DNA of 64,000 bases, taken from positions 62,001 through 126,000 of the forward strand of contig NZ_CP058529.1 in assembly GCF_013401515.1 (NCBI RefSeq), in the 5' to 3' direction. Below the pieces are notes generated by a model. It made no database searches. It had not been told where the DNA came from and saw only the letters and a list, made by a program, of their open reading frames with translations. This document shows positions 51,349-60,642 of this stretch, one piece after another (the stretch's first letter is position 1; every line of letters begins with the position of its first letter). The position numbers and the translations under genes are program-made. The stretch comes from Halorarum halophilum. Its GTDB lineage: Archaea > Halobacteriota > Halobacteria > Halobacteriales > Haloferacaceae.

Positions 51349-52284
51349 CTACTCGAGTCCGAACGACTCCGCGAGCAGGTCCTCGCGCGTCTCGCCGAGC
51401 GCGTACGTCGGCCCGTCGACCACGTCCACGGTCGTGGAGGCCGGCGCGAACACCGACTCGTCCACCTCGTAGAAGTCGTAGCCGGCGTCGGCGAAGATGT
51501 CCGCGAACGGCGTGCCGTACTCGTCGGCCGCGACTGACGGAAGTTCGTCGAAGCGGTCGAAGTCCTCCGCGACGGTGAGGTGGACCTCGCCGCCGTACGC
51601 GAGCGCGTCGTTCGTCCGACCCATCGCCTCCGTCTCGTCGTAGCTCACCGGGGCGACCGGTGCGGTGCCGGCCACCGAGAGCACGTTCATGGGGTCGTAG
51701 CCGAGCTCGAACAGCCGGAAGACGGCGAGTTCGGCCGCTCGCGCGGCTGTCGTGACGCTCCCGACGGTGGAGCCGACCGCGCACGTCGGGAGGAAGACGG
51801 CGGACTCGTTCACGTTCGTCCGCTCGGCCACGTGTTCTGCGACCGCGTCGCCGGGGAGTTCGACGCTCTCGACCGCGAGGACGGTGAGGTCGAACTCGTC
51901 GTAGTAGCCGACGGCCTCGAACTCGCTCTCCTCGCCGACGAGCGCGCGCGCCGGGCCCGAACCCAGCCCGTCGAATCCCTCCATGTCGAGCTCCCAGCCG
52001 GCCTTCTGCGAGCAGAGCAGGGCGATCCCCGGGTGGTCGGTCGTCAGTTCGACGTGTGGGATGGGTGCGCCGGCGACGCGGTCCATCCGCGCCTGCACGG
52101 TCGCGAGCCCGGCCGTCTGGATCTCCGCGAGCAGCAGGCCCGCCTCCAGCCCGCCGTCCGCCTCGACGCCGAAGTCGAGGACCGTTGCCCCGGAGTCCAG
52201 TTCGTAGGCGGCCAGGTTCAGCTCGTCGGCGAAGTCCAGCGCCTCGTCGACCAGCTCGACCGCCATGCGATTGAGGCTGTCCAT
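51349..52284 (-). CDS. mch: Methenyltetrahydromethanopterin cyclohydrolase
   Basis: A C1-pathway enzyme that converts methenyl- to formyl-tetrahydro-methanopterin (or -folate, used by haloarchaea). The 311-residue protein has the family's N-terminal SLNRMAVELVDEALDFADEL, IPHVELTTDHPGIALLCSQK, the PTCAVGSTVGSVTTAARAAE region, and AGTAPVAPVSYDETEAMGRT near the active site. Haloarchaea make no methane but keep Mch, presumably for folate-linked C1 metabolism. Second in an apparent operon of thiamine-binding-like gene, mch and a hypothetical gene. Confidence 0.93.
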   Translation of the reverse strand: MDSLNRMAVELVDEALDFADELNLAAYELDSGATVLDFGVEADGGLEAGLLLAEIQTAGLATVQARMDRVAGAPIPHVELTTDHPGIALLCSQKAGWELDMEGFDGLGSGPARALVGEESEFEAVGYYDEFDLTVLAVESVELPGDAVAEHVAERTNVNESAVFLPTCAVGSTVGSVTTAARAAELAVFRLFELGYDPMNVLSVAGTAPVAPVSYDETEAMGRTNDALAYGGEVHLTVAEDFDRFDELPSVAADEYGTPFADIFADAGYDFYEVDESVFAPASTTVDVVDGPTYALGETREDLLAESFGLE

Positions 52285-52319
52285 GGGTGTCGATTGGGCG
52301 CTTCCCCGGAAAGAGTTTG

Positions 52320-52688
52320 TCAGTCGGTTCCGCCGTCCTCGCCGTCCGCGTTCGTTCCGCCGCCGCCCTCCTCGTTCCCGGCGTCGCTGCGGGCGGGCCG
52401 ACCGAGTTCACGCTCGACGGCCTCGACCTTCTCGCTCGCGGGTTCGGTTCGGGTCCGCTTGTCGTCGATCTTGAGGACCGTGCTCACGCGGTCGCCGTCG
52501 ACGGCCCGGTGAGCGGCGGTCGCCGCGGCCATCAGCTCCTCGATGTCGTCCGCCTCGATCACCGTTCCCATCGGGTTCGTCTCGTAGCTCACGTCGAAGT
52601 CGTCGAGCGCTTCGACCGCCTTCGCGACCTCGCCGGCCATGCTCCCCTCGACGACGGGCGCGACGCTGAGCAGTGCGATGACTGTCAT
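52320..52688 (-). CDS. MTH1187/YkoF-family (DUF77) thiamine-binding-like protein
   Basis: A 122-residue protein whose first 85 residues match the MTH1187 fold: MTVIALLSVAPVVEGSMAGE, EALDDFDVSYETNPMGTVIE. In bacteria the family binds thiamine or a pyrimidine relative. The last 30 residues are acidic, Gly/Asp/Glu-rich and disordered. The start (ATG 52,688) and a 35-base gap to mch suggest a three-gene operon. The connection of a thiamine-type binder with C1 enzyme is unexplained. Confidence 0.78.
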   Translation of the reverse strand: MTVIALLSVAPVVEGSMAGEVAKAVEALDDFDVSYETNPMGTVIEADDIEELMAAATAAHRAVDGDRVSTVLKIDDKRTRTEPASEKVEAVERELGRPARSDAGNEEGGGGTNADGEDGGTD

Positions 52689-52849
52689 GGGTCGGGCTAC
52701 GACGCGAACCCACCTAACTCCCGGCCCGTATCTCGCGCTGGATTTCAGGTCGGATCCCGCGCTGGATTGCGGGCCGAATCTCGCGCCGATCACCTTTTCG
52801 GAGGACGATCCGCCGCTGGTTTCTCGGCACGAGGGGGAGAAGCGAGGAC

Positions 52850-53971
52850 GTGATCCCCGACCGTCGCCGCGTCGTCTCCGTCGCCCGCGCCGTCGTCCAC
52901 GAGATCAGGACGGAGAACGTCACCTTCCTCGCGGGGAGCATCGCGTACCACGCGTTCGTCTCGCTGCTCCCCTTGTTGCTGCTCGTCGTGCTCGTGCTCT
53001 CGTCGGCCGGGAACGGCGGGTTGCAGTCGGCGTTCGAGTCGCTGGTCCGTGGCGCGCTCACGCAGAACGCCGGGTCGGAGCTGCTCTCGGAGCTCGAACG
53101 CGCCGGCCAGTCGCGCGGCCTCTCCGTTGCCGGACTCGGAGTGCTGGTATGGGGGTCGCTCCGCATCTTCCGCGGGCTCGATACCGCGTTCTCCGACATC
53201 TACGAGACGGAGGCCGAGAACACCTTCCTCGACCAGCTCGGCGACGCGCTGTTGCTGCTCCTCGTGTTCGGTGTCGGGGTAGTGCTCGCGGCGTTCCTCC
53301 GCCAGTACGTCCCGTCCGGCGGGGACGGCCTGCTGTGGCCGATCGTCAGTCGGATCCTCCTCGTGCTGGCGCTCGTGGTCGCGCTGTTCCCGATGTACTA
53401 CGTCTTCCCGGACACGGACGTCGGCGTCGTCGAGGTCCTCCCGGGCACGGCCTTCGCGGCGGTCGGCCTCACCGTCTTCGAGTCGCTGTTCCAGGTGTAC
53501 GCGCAGTGGGGCGGCACGCAGCAGGACCCCAGCGTCGTCGCCGCCATCCTCGTGTTCCTCACGTGGCTCTACTTCTCCGGGCTGGTCATCCTCGTCGGCG
53601 CGTCCGTGAACGCCGTCCTCTCGAACCGGAGCGCCGACGTCGCCATCGACCCCGTCGTCGGCGGGGCCGGGAGGGAACCGGAGCGACCGACCTCGGACGA
53701 GGTCGTCCGCGCCATCACGGAACTCGAGTCCATGCTCGCGGACCCGGGCGCGCTGACGGTCACGGTCGGCGATCGCTCGGTCACCTTCCCCCCGCCGCAG
53801 CGACTCTCGACGGACACAGAGCCGTCGGTGCTCGACGCGCACGACGTGGGCGTGGAACTCCGGTGGGCGGTCGATTCGACGGCGACCGGTCTGGGTGGGG
53901 ACGAAGTGGCGAAACCCGACGTCGATCGGACCGTCGAACGGGACGACGATGGCGACGGTGGCGGCGACTGA
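52850..53971 (+). CDS. YihY/BrkB family membrane protein
   Basis: A 373-residue membrane protein (GTG start). Family motifs are seen in FLAGSIAYHAFVSLLPLLLL near residue 25 and VWGSLRIFRGLDTAFSDIYE near 100, and about six membrane helices end near residue 255. The C-terminal about 115 residues are hydrophilic, with VRAITELESMLADPG and an acidic DDDGDGGGD end. YihY proteins were once called ribonuclease BN; they are now regarded as membrane transporters or lipid-related proteins of uncertain role. Monocistronic, possibly followed by the small gene at 54,061. Confidence 0.87.
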   Translation: MIPDRRRVVSVARAVVHEIRTENVTFLAGSIAYHAFVSLLPLLLLVVLVLSSAGNGGLQSAFESLVRGALTQNAGSELLSELERAGQSRGLSVAGLGVLVWGSLRIFRGLDTAFSDIYETEAENTFLDQLGDALLLLLVFGVGVVLAAFLRQYVPSGGDGLLWPIVSRILLVLALVVALFPMYYVFPDTDVGVVEVLPGTAFAAVGLTVFESLFQVYAQWGGTQQDPSVVAAILVFLTWLYFSGLVILVGASVNAVLSNRSADVAIDPVVGGAGREPERPTSDEVVRAITELESMLADPGALTVTVGDRSVTFPPPQRLSTDTEPSVLDAHDVGVELRWAVDSTATGLGGDEVAKPDVDRTVERDDDGDGGGD

Positions 53972-54060
53972 ATCCGTCTCTCCGCTTCGTGATCGACGAC
54001 CGGAGGATGACCCCCGAGAACAGTCGAAACCGGCTTGGTCGTCGGCGAGCCAGGGCCGGT

Positions 54061-54339
54061 ATGTATCTGAGCCATCCGGTGCGCCGGCTCCGGGAGGACC
54101 CCGTGGCCGGCGAGGACGTGACGCTGGTGGTCGAACTGGGGGACTGCTCGGCCGAGGAACTGGCCGAGACCGTCGAGTCGCTCGGCGGCGAGGTCGAGGC
54201 CGAGTTGCGGTTCGACTCCTATCGGGTTCGGGTGGCGCAGGAGGCCGTGGACGAGTTCTGCGAGCTGGAGGGACTGGCGACGGTGGAGACAGACGGCGCG
54301 GTGGGGTACGGCGGCGACGCGGGCGAGGATATGAGATAA
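54061..54339 (+). CDS. Small protein with ferredoxin-like/peptidase-inhibitor I9-like fold
   Basis: A 92-residue acidic protein (ATG 54,061; an in-frame ATG at 54,007 would add 18 residues). The order beta (VTLVVELGDCS), alpha (AEELAETVESLGGE), beta (AELRFDSYRVRV), alpha (AQEAVDEFCELEG), beta (ATVETDGAV) is like the I9 propeptide/inhibitor fold. No protease is next to it. Function unknown. It overlaps no other good gene. Confidence 0.6.
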   Translation: MYLSHPVRRLREDPVAGEDVTLVVELGDCSAEELAETVESLGGEVEAELRFDSYRVRVAQEAVDEFCELEGLATVETDGAVGYGGDAGEDMR

Positions 54340-54519
54340 CCCACTGGCGCCGTCGGTGCTCGTTCGCGAACCGTGCCGAGACGGTCACCTTGCTTCGCCC
54401 GGTGCCCATCTGACCGACGCCAACTACGATCATCACCGAGTTCGTCGCCACCTCTCTCACTTCCGGGACCGCTACATTGGCCGGAACTTCTTTTCGGTAT
54501 ACGGAACGACGTCCGTACG

Positions 54520-55806
54520 ATGGGACGGTTTCGACACCCCCTGGTAGCGCTAGCACTGGTAGTCGCACTCACGCTCCCGTGGGTCGTCCTCCGATCGGTC
54601 GGTGTTGTGACCTCGCTTTCCACGATGGCCATCATCGCCACGAGCGGCGTGGCGGTGCTCGGCGCCGCATTCGTCCTCACGTGGGCTGCCGAGACCGCTG
54701 AAACGGACGTGCCACGAGCGTTCGCGCTCGCCGTGCTCGCGGTCATCGCTGTCGCCCCCGAGTACGCCGTCGACGCTCTCTACGCGTGGGAGGCGGGGGC
54801 TGCACCTGGAACACCAGCCTCGGAGACCGCCGCCAACTTGGCCGTGGCTAACATGACCGGGGCAAACCGTATCCTCATCGGACTCGGCTGGGCGGGCATC
54901 GCGCTGTACGCGATACACCGAGCGACTCGGTCGGGCGGCGACGCGGTCGTGAACCGGGAGGGATTCCTCGCCGACGCGGTCGAACTCGAACCGCGGATCA
55001 GTATCGAGATCGTGTTCCTCGCTATCGCTACGGTCTACGCCTTCGTTATCCCACTTAACGGGGGGATCGACGTGATCGATGCAGCGTTCCTCGTCGGACT
55101 GTACGTCGTCTACATCTACGTCATCTTCCAGGGGGAGGCGGGTGAGGAAGTCCACCTCGGTGTGCCTGGCTACTTCCAGAAACTCACACGTCCCCGCAGA
55201 GTTGGCGCGATCCTGATCATGTTCGCGTACTCTGCGATCGTAATTCTCATCGCGGTGAAACCGTTCGCGAAGGGCCTCGAGGTGCTCGGCCCGCGCCTCG
55301 GCGTCTCGTCGTTCTTCATGATTCAGTGGGTCGCACCCCTGGCCAGCGAGAGTCCGGAGTTCATCGCCACGGCGTACCTCGTGCGGAAGGCCAGGACGAC
55401 GGCGTCGTTCAACGCGCTCATCTCCTCGAAGCTCAATCAGTGGACGCTGCTCATCGGGACGCTCGTGCTGGTGTACAGTCTCTCGCTTGGCTATTACGAT
55501 ATGCTCTCGTTCAGCCAGAAGCAGGCCGGGGAGATCTGGCTCACGGCGGCGCAGAGTTTCTTCGCCGTTACGCTCCTGCTCAACTTCGAGATCAGCATCA
55601 GGGAGGCGCTCGCACTGCTCGGTCTCTTTCTGGCCCAGTTCTATCCTGCCTTCCAACGGTACGAGGGGTTACTTCTCTACAGCGCGTTCTACGTGGTTCT
55701 CGGTCTTGGCATCCTCGTTCTGCGGCGACGGCACCTCCCTCGTGTCGCCGCCTCGGTACGACGATACGCCTTCGGGACTGACGCTCAATCGACGATGACG
55801 GACTGA
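54520..55806 (+). CDS. CaCA family cation exchanger (sodium/calcium exchanger-like)
   Basis: A 428-residue membrane protein with about 11 helices. Two alpha-repeat regions are present but divergent: AVAPEYAVDALYAW with ANLAVANMTGANRILIGLGW in the first half, and APLASESPEFIATAYLV with ASFNALISSKLNQWTLLIGT in the second. A GTSxPE-like pattern survives as SESPEF. It probably exchanges Na+ or H+ for Ca2+ or another cation; the ion cannot be fixed. CTTTTCGGTA about 27 bases before ATG 54,520 suggests a leaderless start. Confidence 0.82.
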   Translation: MGRFRHPLVALALVVALTLPWVVLRSVGVVTSLSTMAIIATSGVAVLGAAFVLTWAAETAETDVPRAFALAVLAVIAVAPEYAVDALYAWEAGAAPGTPASETAANLAVANMTGANRILIGLGWAGIALYAIHRATRSGGDAVVNREGFLADAVELEPRISIEIVFLAIATVYAFVIPLNGGIDVIDAAFLVGLYVVYIYVIFQGEAGEEVHLGVPGYFQKLTRPRRVGAILIMFAYSAIVILIAVKPFAKGLEVLGPRLGVSSFFMIQWVAPLASESPEFIATAYLVRKARTTASFNALISSKLNQWTLLIGTLVLVYSLSLGYYDMLSFSQKQAGEIWLTAAQSFFAVTLLLNFEISIREALALLGLFLAQFYPAFQRYEGLLLYSAFYVVLGLGILVLRRRHLPRVAASVRRYAFGTDAQSTMTD

Positions 55807-55858
55807 ACAGGTGACTGAAACAGCACGGCCATTCCTCACGAAGCGGCGGCGACAGAAG

Positions 55859-55929
55859 TGCGCTGGCTGGGATTTGAACCCAGGTTGTGACCATGGCAAG
55901 GTCACGTGATACCACTACACTACCAGCGC
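55859..55929 (-). tRNA. tRNA-Gly (anticodon GCC)
   Basis: Reading the minus strand from 55,929: acceptor GCGCTGG pairs with CCAGCGC; the anticodon stem TGACC/GGTCA encloses TTGCCAT, with anticodon GCC; T-loop GTTCAAATC follows. The 71-base molecule has no intron, a discriminator A and no encoded CCA. It lies in the gap between the exchanger gene and the ribosomal operon. Confidence 0.95.
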
Positions 55930-56114
55930 CCTGTTGCAACTCACAGTTCCCGAGGGACCAACTTAACGCTGTCGAATGCGAAAGCACGTAACCGCAGGCG
56001 GGCGTGGGGGTACCTGACATGCCTTCGCCGCGTCACCCACGACACCACGTCGCATGCAAATCGACCGTAAACGGGTGTGTCAGGCCGTCACTCTCCCGGG
56101 GGCGTTCCGATGTT

Positions 56115-56163
56115 CTTTTACGGCGCGAATGAGCTACTTTGAGTTACAGTCCGGTGAAGCGAC
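56115..56163 (+). promoter_or_regulatory. Promoter of the SPOUT-ribosomal protein operon
   Basis: CTTTTACG (56,115-56,122) is the TATA box; initiation should be near 56,146, leaving about 18 untranslated bases with a GGTGA ribosome-binding site. The preceding 185 bases after the tRNA gene hold no gene. Confidence 0.5.
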
Positions 56164-56997
56164 ATGGATGGCACGACACTCGACGTGCTCGTGCCGTCGT
56201 CGCTCGTCCGGGAGGCCGAGGACGGCCGCGAGGCCACGCGGAAACTCGGTTACGTCGCCCGTGCGGCGACGATCTTCCGGGCGGACCGGTTGGTAGTCTT
56301 CCCCGACGGGGAAGGCGAACGCCGCTGGGGCGGCGGGTACGTTCGCACCGTGCTGGAGTACTGCGCGACCCCCTCCTACCTCCGGAAGGAGGAGTGGGGG
56401 ATGCGCGAGGAACTCCGGGACGTCGGCGTGCTCCCACCCATGCGGCCCGACACCTCCGGCCCAGACGGGTCGGAGTTGCGAGACGGAATCGTGACCGAGG
56501 TCGGACCTGAAGGCCGCGTTCGGGTCAATTGCGGACTGCAACACCCGATCTCCCTTCACCTGCCTCCCGGACGGGAGGTGGCGGAGGGGGAGCGCGTCAC
56601 CGTCAGGGTCTCTTCGCGAGAACCCGTCCGCGCCCGCATCGTGGACGACCCCGCACCGGGGTTCCGCGTCGCGGGCGAGGACATCTCGGACGCCCTCGCC
56701 GCCGCCGACGTGGCGGTCGCCACCTCGCGGCACGGACGACCGCTGTCCGTGTCCGAGCTGGGCGACCTCCACGCGCGACTACGCGACGAACACGTCGCCA
56801 TCGCGTTCGGCGCCCCCGGCAGAGGGCTTCCGGCCATCCTCGGGGTGGACCCCGAGGAGGTGCCGGTCGAACCCGGGGCCGTGGACGACTCGGGGTTCGA
56901 TCTCTGGCTGAATACGATTCCGCGACAGGGGAGCGAGGTCGTGCGGACGGAGGAAGCGGTGTTCGCCACGCTCTCGCCCCTCACGCTCACGGAGTAA
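56164..56997 (+). CDS. Putative RNA uridine N3-methyltransferase (SPOUT, DUF171)
   Basis: A 277-residue SPOUT-superfamily protein normally found just before rpl3 in archaea. TTLDVLVPSSLVREAEDGRE near the start, then an OB-like insert (GIVTEVGPEGRVRVNCGLQH) in the middle, and the knotted SAM-binding end with HVAIAFGAPGRGLPAILGVD and FDLWLNTIPRQGSEVVRTEE. SPOUT enzymes of this type methylate rRNA; the exact base in haloarchaea is not known to me. First gene of the ribosomal operon, 8 bases before rpl3. Confidence 0.88.
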   Translation: MDGTTLDVLVPSSLVREAEDGREATRKLGYVARAATIFRADRLVVFPDGEGERRWGGGYVRTVLEYCATPSYLRKEEWGMREELRDVGVLPPMRPDTSGPDGSELRDGIVTEVGPEGRVRVNCGLQHPISLHLPPGREVAEGERVTVRVSSREPVRARIVDDPAPGFRVAGEDISDALAAADVAVATSRHGRPLSVSELGDLHARLRDEHVAIAFGAPGRGLPAILGVDPEEVPVEPGAVDDSGFDLWLNTIPRQGSEVVRTEEAVFATLSPLTLTE

Positions 56998-57005
56998 GCC
57001 AAACA

Positions 57006-58022
57006 ATGCCACAACCAAGCAGACCACGCAAGGGCTCGTTGGGCTTCGGCCCGCGCACGCGCGCGACTAGCGAAGTCCCCCGCATCCGCTCGTGGCCCGA
57101 GGACGACGGCGCGGCCGGCGTCCAGGGCTTCGCGGGCTACAAGGCGGGCATGACCCACGTCGTCATGGTGAACGACGAATCCGACTCCCCGCGCGAGGGG
57201 ATGGAGGAGTCCGTTCCCGTGACGGTCGTGGAGGTGCCCCCCATGCGGGCGGTCGCCCTGCGAGCGTACGAGGACACGCCGTACGGACAGAAGCCGGTAA
57301 CCGAAGTGTGGGGTTCGGAGTTCCACGAGGAGCTCGACCGCACGCTCGACCTGCCGGCGGAGGACACCTTCGAGGACGACGCAGACGAACTCCGCGAGCT
57401 CGTGGACGACGGCGCGATCGACGATCTGCGCTTCATCACCCACACCGAGCCCGCGGCGATGGCGAACGTCCCGAAGAAGAAGCCCGACGTGATGGAGACC
57501 CGCGTCGGCGGGGACTCGCTGTCGGACCGGCTCGACTACGCCCTCGACCTCGTCGAGGAGGGTGGCGAGCACGAGTTCGGCGACGTGTTCCGCGCCGGCG
57601 AGTACATGGACGTCTCCGGCGTCACGAAGGGCAAGGGCACCCAGGGCCCCGTCAAGCGCTGGGGCGTCCAGAAGCGGAAGGGCAAGCACGCCCGCCAGGG
57701 GTGGCGGCGCCGGATCGGTAACCTCGGCCCGTGGAACCCCTCGCGCGTGCGTTCGACAGTCCCCCAGCAGGGCCAGATGGGCTACCACCAGCGGACCGAG
57801 CTCAACAAGCGGCTCATCGACTTCGGCGAGGGCGACGACGCCTCCGTCGAGGGCGGCTTCAAGGGCTACGGCGAGGTGGACGGCCACTACGCGCTCGTCA
57901 AGGGCTCGCTGCCGGGCCCCGACAAGCGGCTCCTGCGGTTCCGCCCGGCCATCCGGCCGAACGACCAGCCGCGCCTCGACCCCGAGGTGCGCTACGTCTC
58001 CACCGCATCGAACCAGGGCTAA
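57006..58022 (+). CDS. rpl3: Ribosomal protein uL3
   Basis: A 338-residue large-subunit protein near the peptidyl transferase centre. Starts MPQPSRPRKGSLGFGPR as archaeal/eukaryotic uL3; the loop reaching the catalytic site is seen in VTKGKGTQGPVKRWGVQKRK and PQQGQMGYHQRTELNKR. The acidic insert around residues 110-140 is a halophile trait. Second gene of the operon. Confidence 0.97.
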   Translation: MPQPSRPRKGSLGFGPRTRATSEVPRIRSWPEDDGAAGVQGFAGYKAGMTHVVMVNDESDSPREGMEESVPVTVVEVPPMRAVALRAYEDTPYGQKPVTEVWGSEFHEELDRTLDLPAEDTFEDDADELRELVDDGAIDDLRFITHTEPAAMANVPKKKPDVMETRVGGDSLSDRLDYALDLVEEGGEHEFGDVFRAGEYMDVSGVTKGKGTQGPVKRWGVQKRKGKHARQGWRRRIGNLGPWNPSRVRSTVPQQGQMGYHQRTELNKRLIDFGEGDDASVEGGFKGYGEVDGHYALVKGSLPGPDKRLLRFRPAIRPNDQPRLDPEVRYVSTASNQG

Positions 58023-58025
58023 CCC

Positions 58026-58772
58026 ATGAAGGCAACAGTACACGACCTGAACGGCGACACGACGGGCGAGGTGGACCTCCCCGAGGTCTTCGAGACCCAG
58101 TACCGACCGGACCTGATCCGTCGGGCCGTGGTCGCCGCGCAGGCAAACAGGAAGCAGGCCTACGGCGCCGACGAGTACGCCGGGCTCCGCACGCCCGCCG
58201 AGTCGTTCGGCTCCGGCCGCGGGATGGCCCACGTGCCCCGACAGAACGGGCAGGGCCGGCGCGTGCCCCAGACGGTGAAGGGGCGCAAGGCGCACCCGCC
58301 GAAGGCCGAGAAGGACCAGTCGAAGAAGGTGAACGACAAGGAGCGAAAGCTCGCCGTCCGCTCGGCCCTCGCGGCCACCGCGGACCCCGAGGTCGTCGCC
58401 GAGCGCGGTCACGCGTTCGACGAGGACATCGAGCTGCCGCTCGTCGTCTCGGACGACTTCGAGGACCTCGTGAAGACGAAGGAGGTCGTCGAACTGCTCG
58501 AGGCGCTCGGCGTGCACGACGACGTCGTGCGCGCTGACGAGGGCCGCTCGGTGCGCGCGGGCCAGGGCAAGGCTCGCGGGCGCAAGTACAAGGGGCCCAA
58601 GTCGATCCTCTTCGTGACCGCCGGCGAGCCGTCGAAGGCCGCCCGCAACCTCGCGGGCGTCGACGTGACGACCGCCGCCGAGGTGAACACGGAGGACCTC
58701 GCGCCCGGCACGCACGCGGGCCGACTCACCCTGTTCACCGAGAGCGCGCTCGAGGAGGTGGCGGACCGATGA
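58026..58772 (+). CDS. rpl4: Ribosomal protein uL4
   Basis: A 248-residue protein with the exit-tunnel loop [20 protein letters not shown] and [40 protein letters not shown] near the end is typical of archaeal L4. Its last four bases overlap the rpl23 start. Confidence 0.97.
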   Translation: MKATVHDLNGDTTGEVDLPEVFETQYRPDLIRRAVVAAQANRKQAYGADEYAGLRTPAESFGSGRGMAHVPRQNGQGRRVPQTVKGRKAHPPKAEKDQSKKVNDKERKLAVRSALAATADPEVVAERGHAFDEDIELPLVVSDDFEDLVKTKEVVELLEALGVHDDVVRADEGRSVRAGQGKARGRKYKGPKSILFVTAGEPSKAARNLAGVDVTTAAEVNTEDLAPGTHAGRLTLFTESALEEVADR

Positions 58773-59020
58773 AGGTGATCAAACACCCGCTCGTCACCGA
58801 GAAGGCGATGGACGAGATGGACTTCGGCAACAAGCTGCAGTTCATCGTCGACGTCGACGCGACGAAGCCCGAAGTGATCGAGGCGATCCAGTCGCAGTTC
58901 GACGTGACCGTCGACGACGTGAACACGCAGATCACGCCCAAGGGGCAGAAGAAGGCCACCGTCGCCCTCGGCGAGGACGACGACGCCCAGGAAGTGGCCT
59001 CTCGAATCGGGGTGTTCTAG
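58769..59020 (+). CDS. rpl23: Ribosomal protein uL23
   Basis: An 83-residue protein, the docking site of SRP and factors at the tunnel exit. [20 protein letters not shown], and [20 protein letters not shown] match the family. ATGA overlap with rpl4. Confidence 0.97.
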   Translation: MKVIKHPLVTEKAMDEMDFGNKLQFIVDVDATKPEVIEAIQSQFDVTVDDVNTQITPKGQKKATVALGEDDDAQEVASRIGVF

Positions 59021-59021
59021 A

Positions 59022-59747
59022 ATGGGACGCAGGATTCAGGGACAACGACGCGGTCGCGGTGGGTCCACCTTCCGTGCGCCCTCGCACCGCTACAAATCCG
59101 AGAAGAACCACAAGAAGGTCGAGGCGGACGACGCCACGATCTCCGGCACCGTCGTCGGCATCGAACACGACCCGGCGCGCTCCGCGCCGCTCGCGGACGT
59201 CGAGTTCGAGGACGACGACCGCCGACTCGTGCTCGCCCCCGAGGGCGTCACGGTCGGCGAGACGCTCCAGGTGGGCGTCTCGGCCGAGATCAAGCCCGGC
59301 AACACGCTCCCGCTCGCGGAGATCCCCGAGGGGATCCCGGTGTGCAACGTCGAGTCCAAGCCCGGCGACGGGGGCAAGTTCGCCCGCGCCTCGGGCGTGA
59401 ACGCGACGCTGCTAACCCACGACCGCGACGTCGCGGTCGTCCAGCTGCCGAGCGGCGAGGTCAAGCGGCTCAACCCCGACGCCCGCGCCACCATCGGCGT
59501 GGTCGCTGGCGGCGGTCGCACCGAGAAGCCGTTCGTGAAGGCCGGAAACAAGTACCACAAGATGAAATCGCGCGGGACGAAGTACCCGCGCGTTCGCGGG
59601 GTCGCGATGAACGCCGTCGACCACCCGTTCGGTGGCGGCGGCCGCCAGCACCCCGGCCAGCCCAAGTCCGTCTCGCGGAACGCTCCGCCGGGCCGGAAGG
59701 TGGGCGACATCGCCTCCAAGCGCACTGGCCGCGGAGGGAACAACTGA
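59022..59747 (+). CDS. rpl2: Ribosomal protein uL2
   Basis: A 241-residue core protein bound to 23S domain [22 protein letters not shown] start, ending [20 protein letters not shown] with the highly conserved His of the peptidyl transferase loop, and a basic tail. Confidence 0.97.
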   Translation: MGRRIQGQRRGRGGSTFRAPSHRYKSEKNHKKVEADDATISGTVVGIEHDPARSAPLADVEFEDDDRRLVLAPEGVTVGETLQVGVSAEIKPGNTLPLAEIPEGIPVCNVESKPGDGGKFARASGVNATLLTHDRDVAVVQLPSGEVKRLNPDARATIGVVAGGGRTEKPFVKAGNKYHKMKSRGTKYPRVRGVAMNAVDHPFGGGGRQHPGQPKSVSRNAPPGRKVGDIASKRTGRGGNN

Positions 59748-59749
59748 AC

Positions 59750-60172
59750 ATGAGCTCCGAGTACAGAACCGGCCGCGAAGGTGAGTTCACCTACCGCGGC
59801 CACACGCTCGACGAACTCCAGGAGATGGATCTGGAGGACGTCGCGGAACTGCTCCCCGCCCGACAGCGGCGAACCATCACCCGAGGACTCGGCGTCCAGC
59901 AGATGAAGCTGCTCGAGGACGCCCGGGACGCGACCGAGGAGGAGACGGCGAACGACCCGCTCCGCACGCACGTGCGCGACATGCCCGTGCTGCCGGAGTT
60001 CGTGGGTCTCACGTTCGCCGTCTACGACGGACACGAGTTCGAGCGCGTCCGGGTGGAGCCCGAGATGATCGGGCACTACCTGGGCGAGTTCCACCTCACG
60101 CGGAACTCCGTCGAACACGGTCAGGCCGGACTCGGCGCGACCCGGTCCTCGAAGTTCGTGCCCCTCAAGTAA
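59750..60172 (+). CDS. rps19: Ribosomal protein uS19
   Basis: A 140-residue small-subunit head protein. [20 protein letters not shown] near the C-terminus is diagnostic, and [20 protein letters not shown] at the start is the archaeal extension. ATG 59,750 follows the rpl2 stop by two bases. Confidence 0.97.
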   Translation: MSSEYRTGREGEFTYRGHTLDELQEMDLEDVAELLPARQRRTITRGLGVQQMKLLEDARDATEEETANDPLRTHVRDMPVLPEFVGLTFAVYDGHEFERVRVEPEMIGHYLGEFHLTRNSVEHGQAGLGATRSSKFVPLK

Positions 60173-60174
60173 CC

Positions 60175-60642
60175 ATGGGAATCAACTACAGCGTCGACGC
60201 CGACCCGGACGCCTCCGCCAAGGGGATGCTCCGGGAGCGGCAACTCAGCCTGAAGCACAGCAAGGCCGTCGCCCGCGCCATCAAGGGCGAGACGGTCACC
60301 GACGCCGAGGAGTACCTCGAAGCGGTACTCGCCGGCGACCGGTCCGTCCCGTTCAGACAGCACAACTCCGGCGTCGGACACCGCTCCGACATCGACGGCT
60401 GGGACGCCGGCCGCTACCCGGAGAAGGCGACCGAGGACTTCCAGAAGCTCCTCGAGAACGTCAAGAACAACGCCGACCGCCAGGGCTTCGACGCCGACGA
60501 GATGGTCATCGACCACGTCGCCGCCCACAAGGTCGGCGAACAGCAGGGCCGCAAGCCCCGCGCGATGGGGCGCGCCTCGCCCTGGAACTCCACGCAGGTC
60601 GACGTCGAAATGATACTCACGGAACCGGAGGAGGCCGAATAA
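60175..60642 (+). CDS. rpl22: Ribosomal protein uL22
   Basis: A 155-residue exit-tunnel protein. SLKHSKAVARAIKGETVTDA, and GRKPRAMGRASPWNSTQVDV form the tunnel loop. End overlaps the rps3 ATG by one base (TAATG). Confidence 0.97.
   Translation: MGINYSVDADPDASAKGMLRERQLSLKHSKAVARAIKGETVTDAEEYLEAVLAGDRSVPFRQHNSGVGHRSDIDGWDAGRYPEKATEDFQKLLENVKNNADRQGFDADEMVIDHVAAHKVGEQQGRKPRAMGRASPWNSTQVDVEMILTEPEEAE

Noticed and set aside
52790-54568. Antisense frame of 592 codons opposite the YihY/BrkB gene
   Set aside because: No protein family features; composition is that of a shadow frame.
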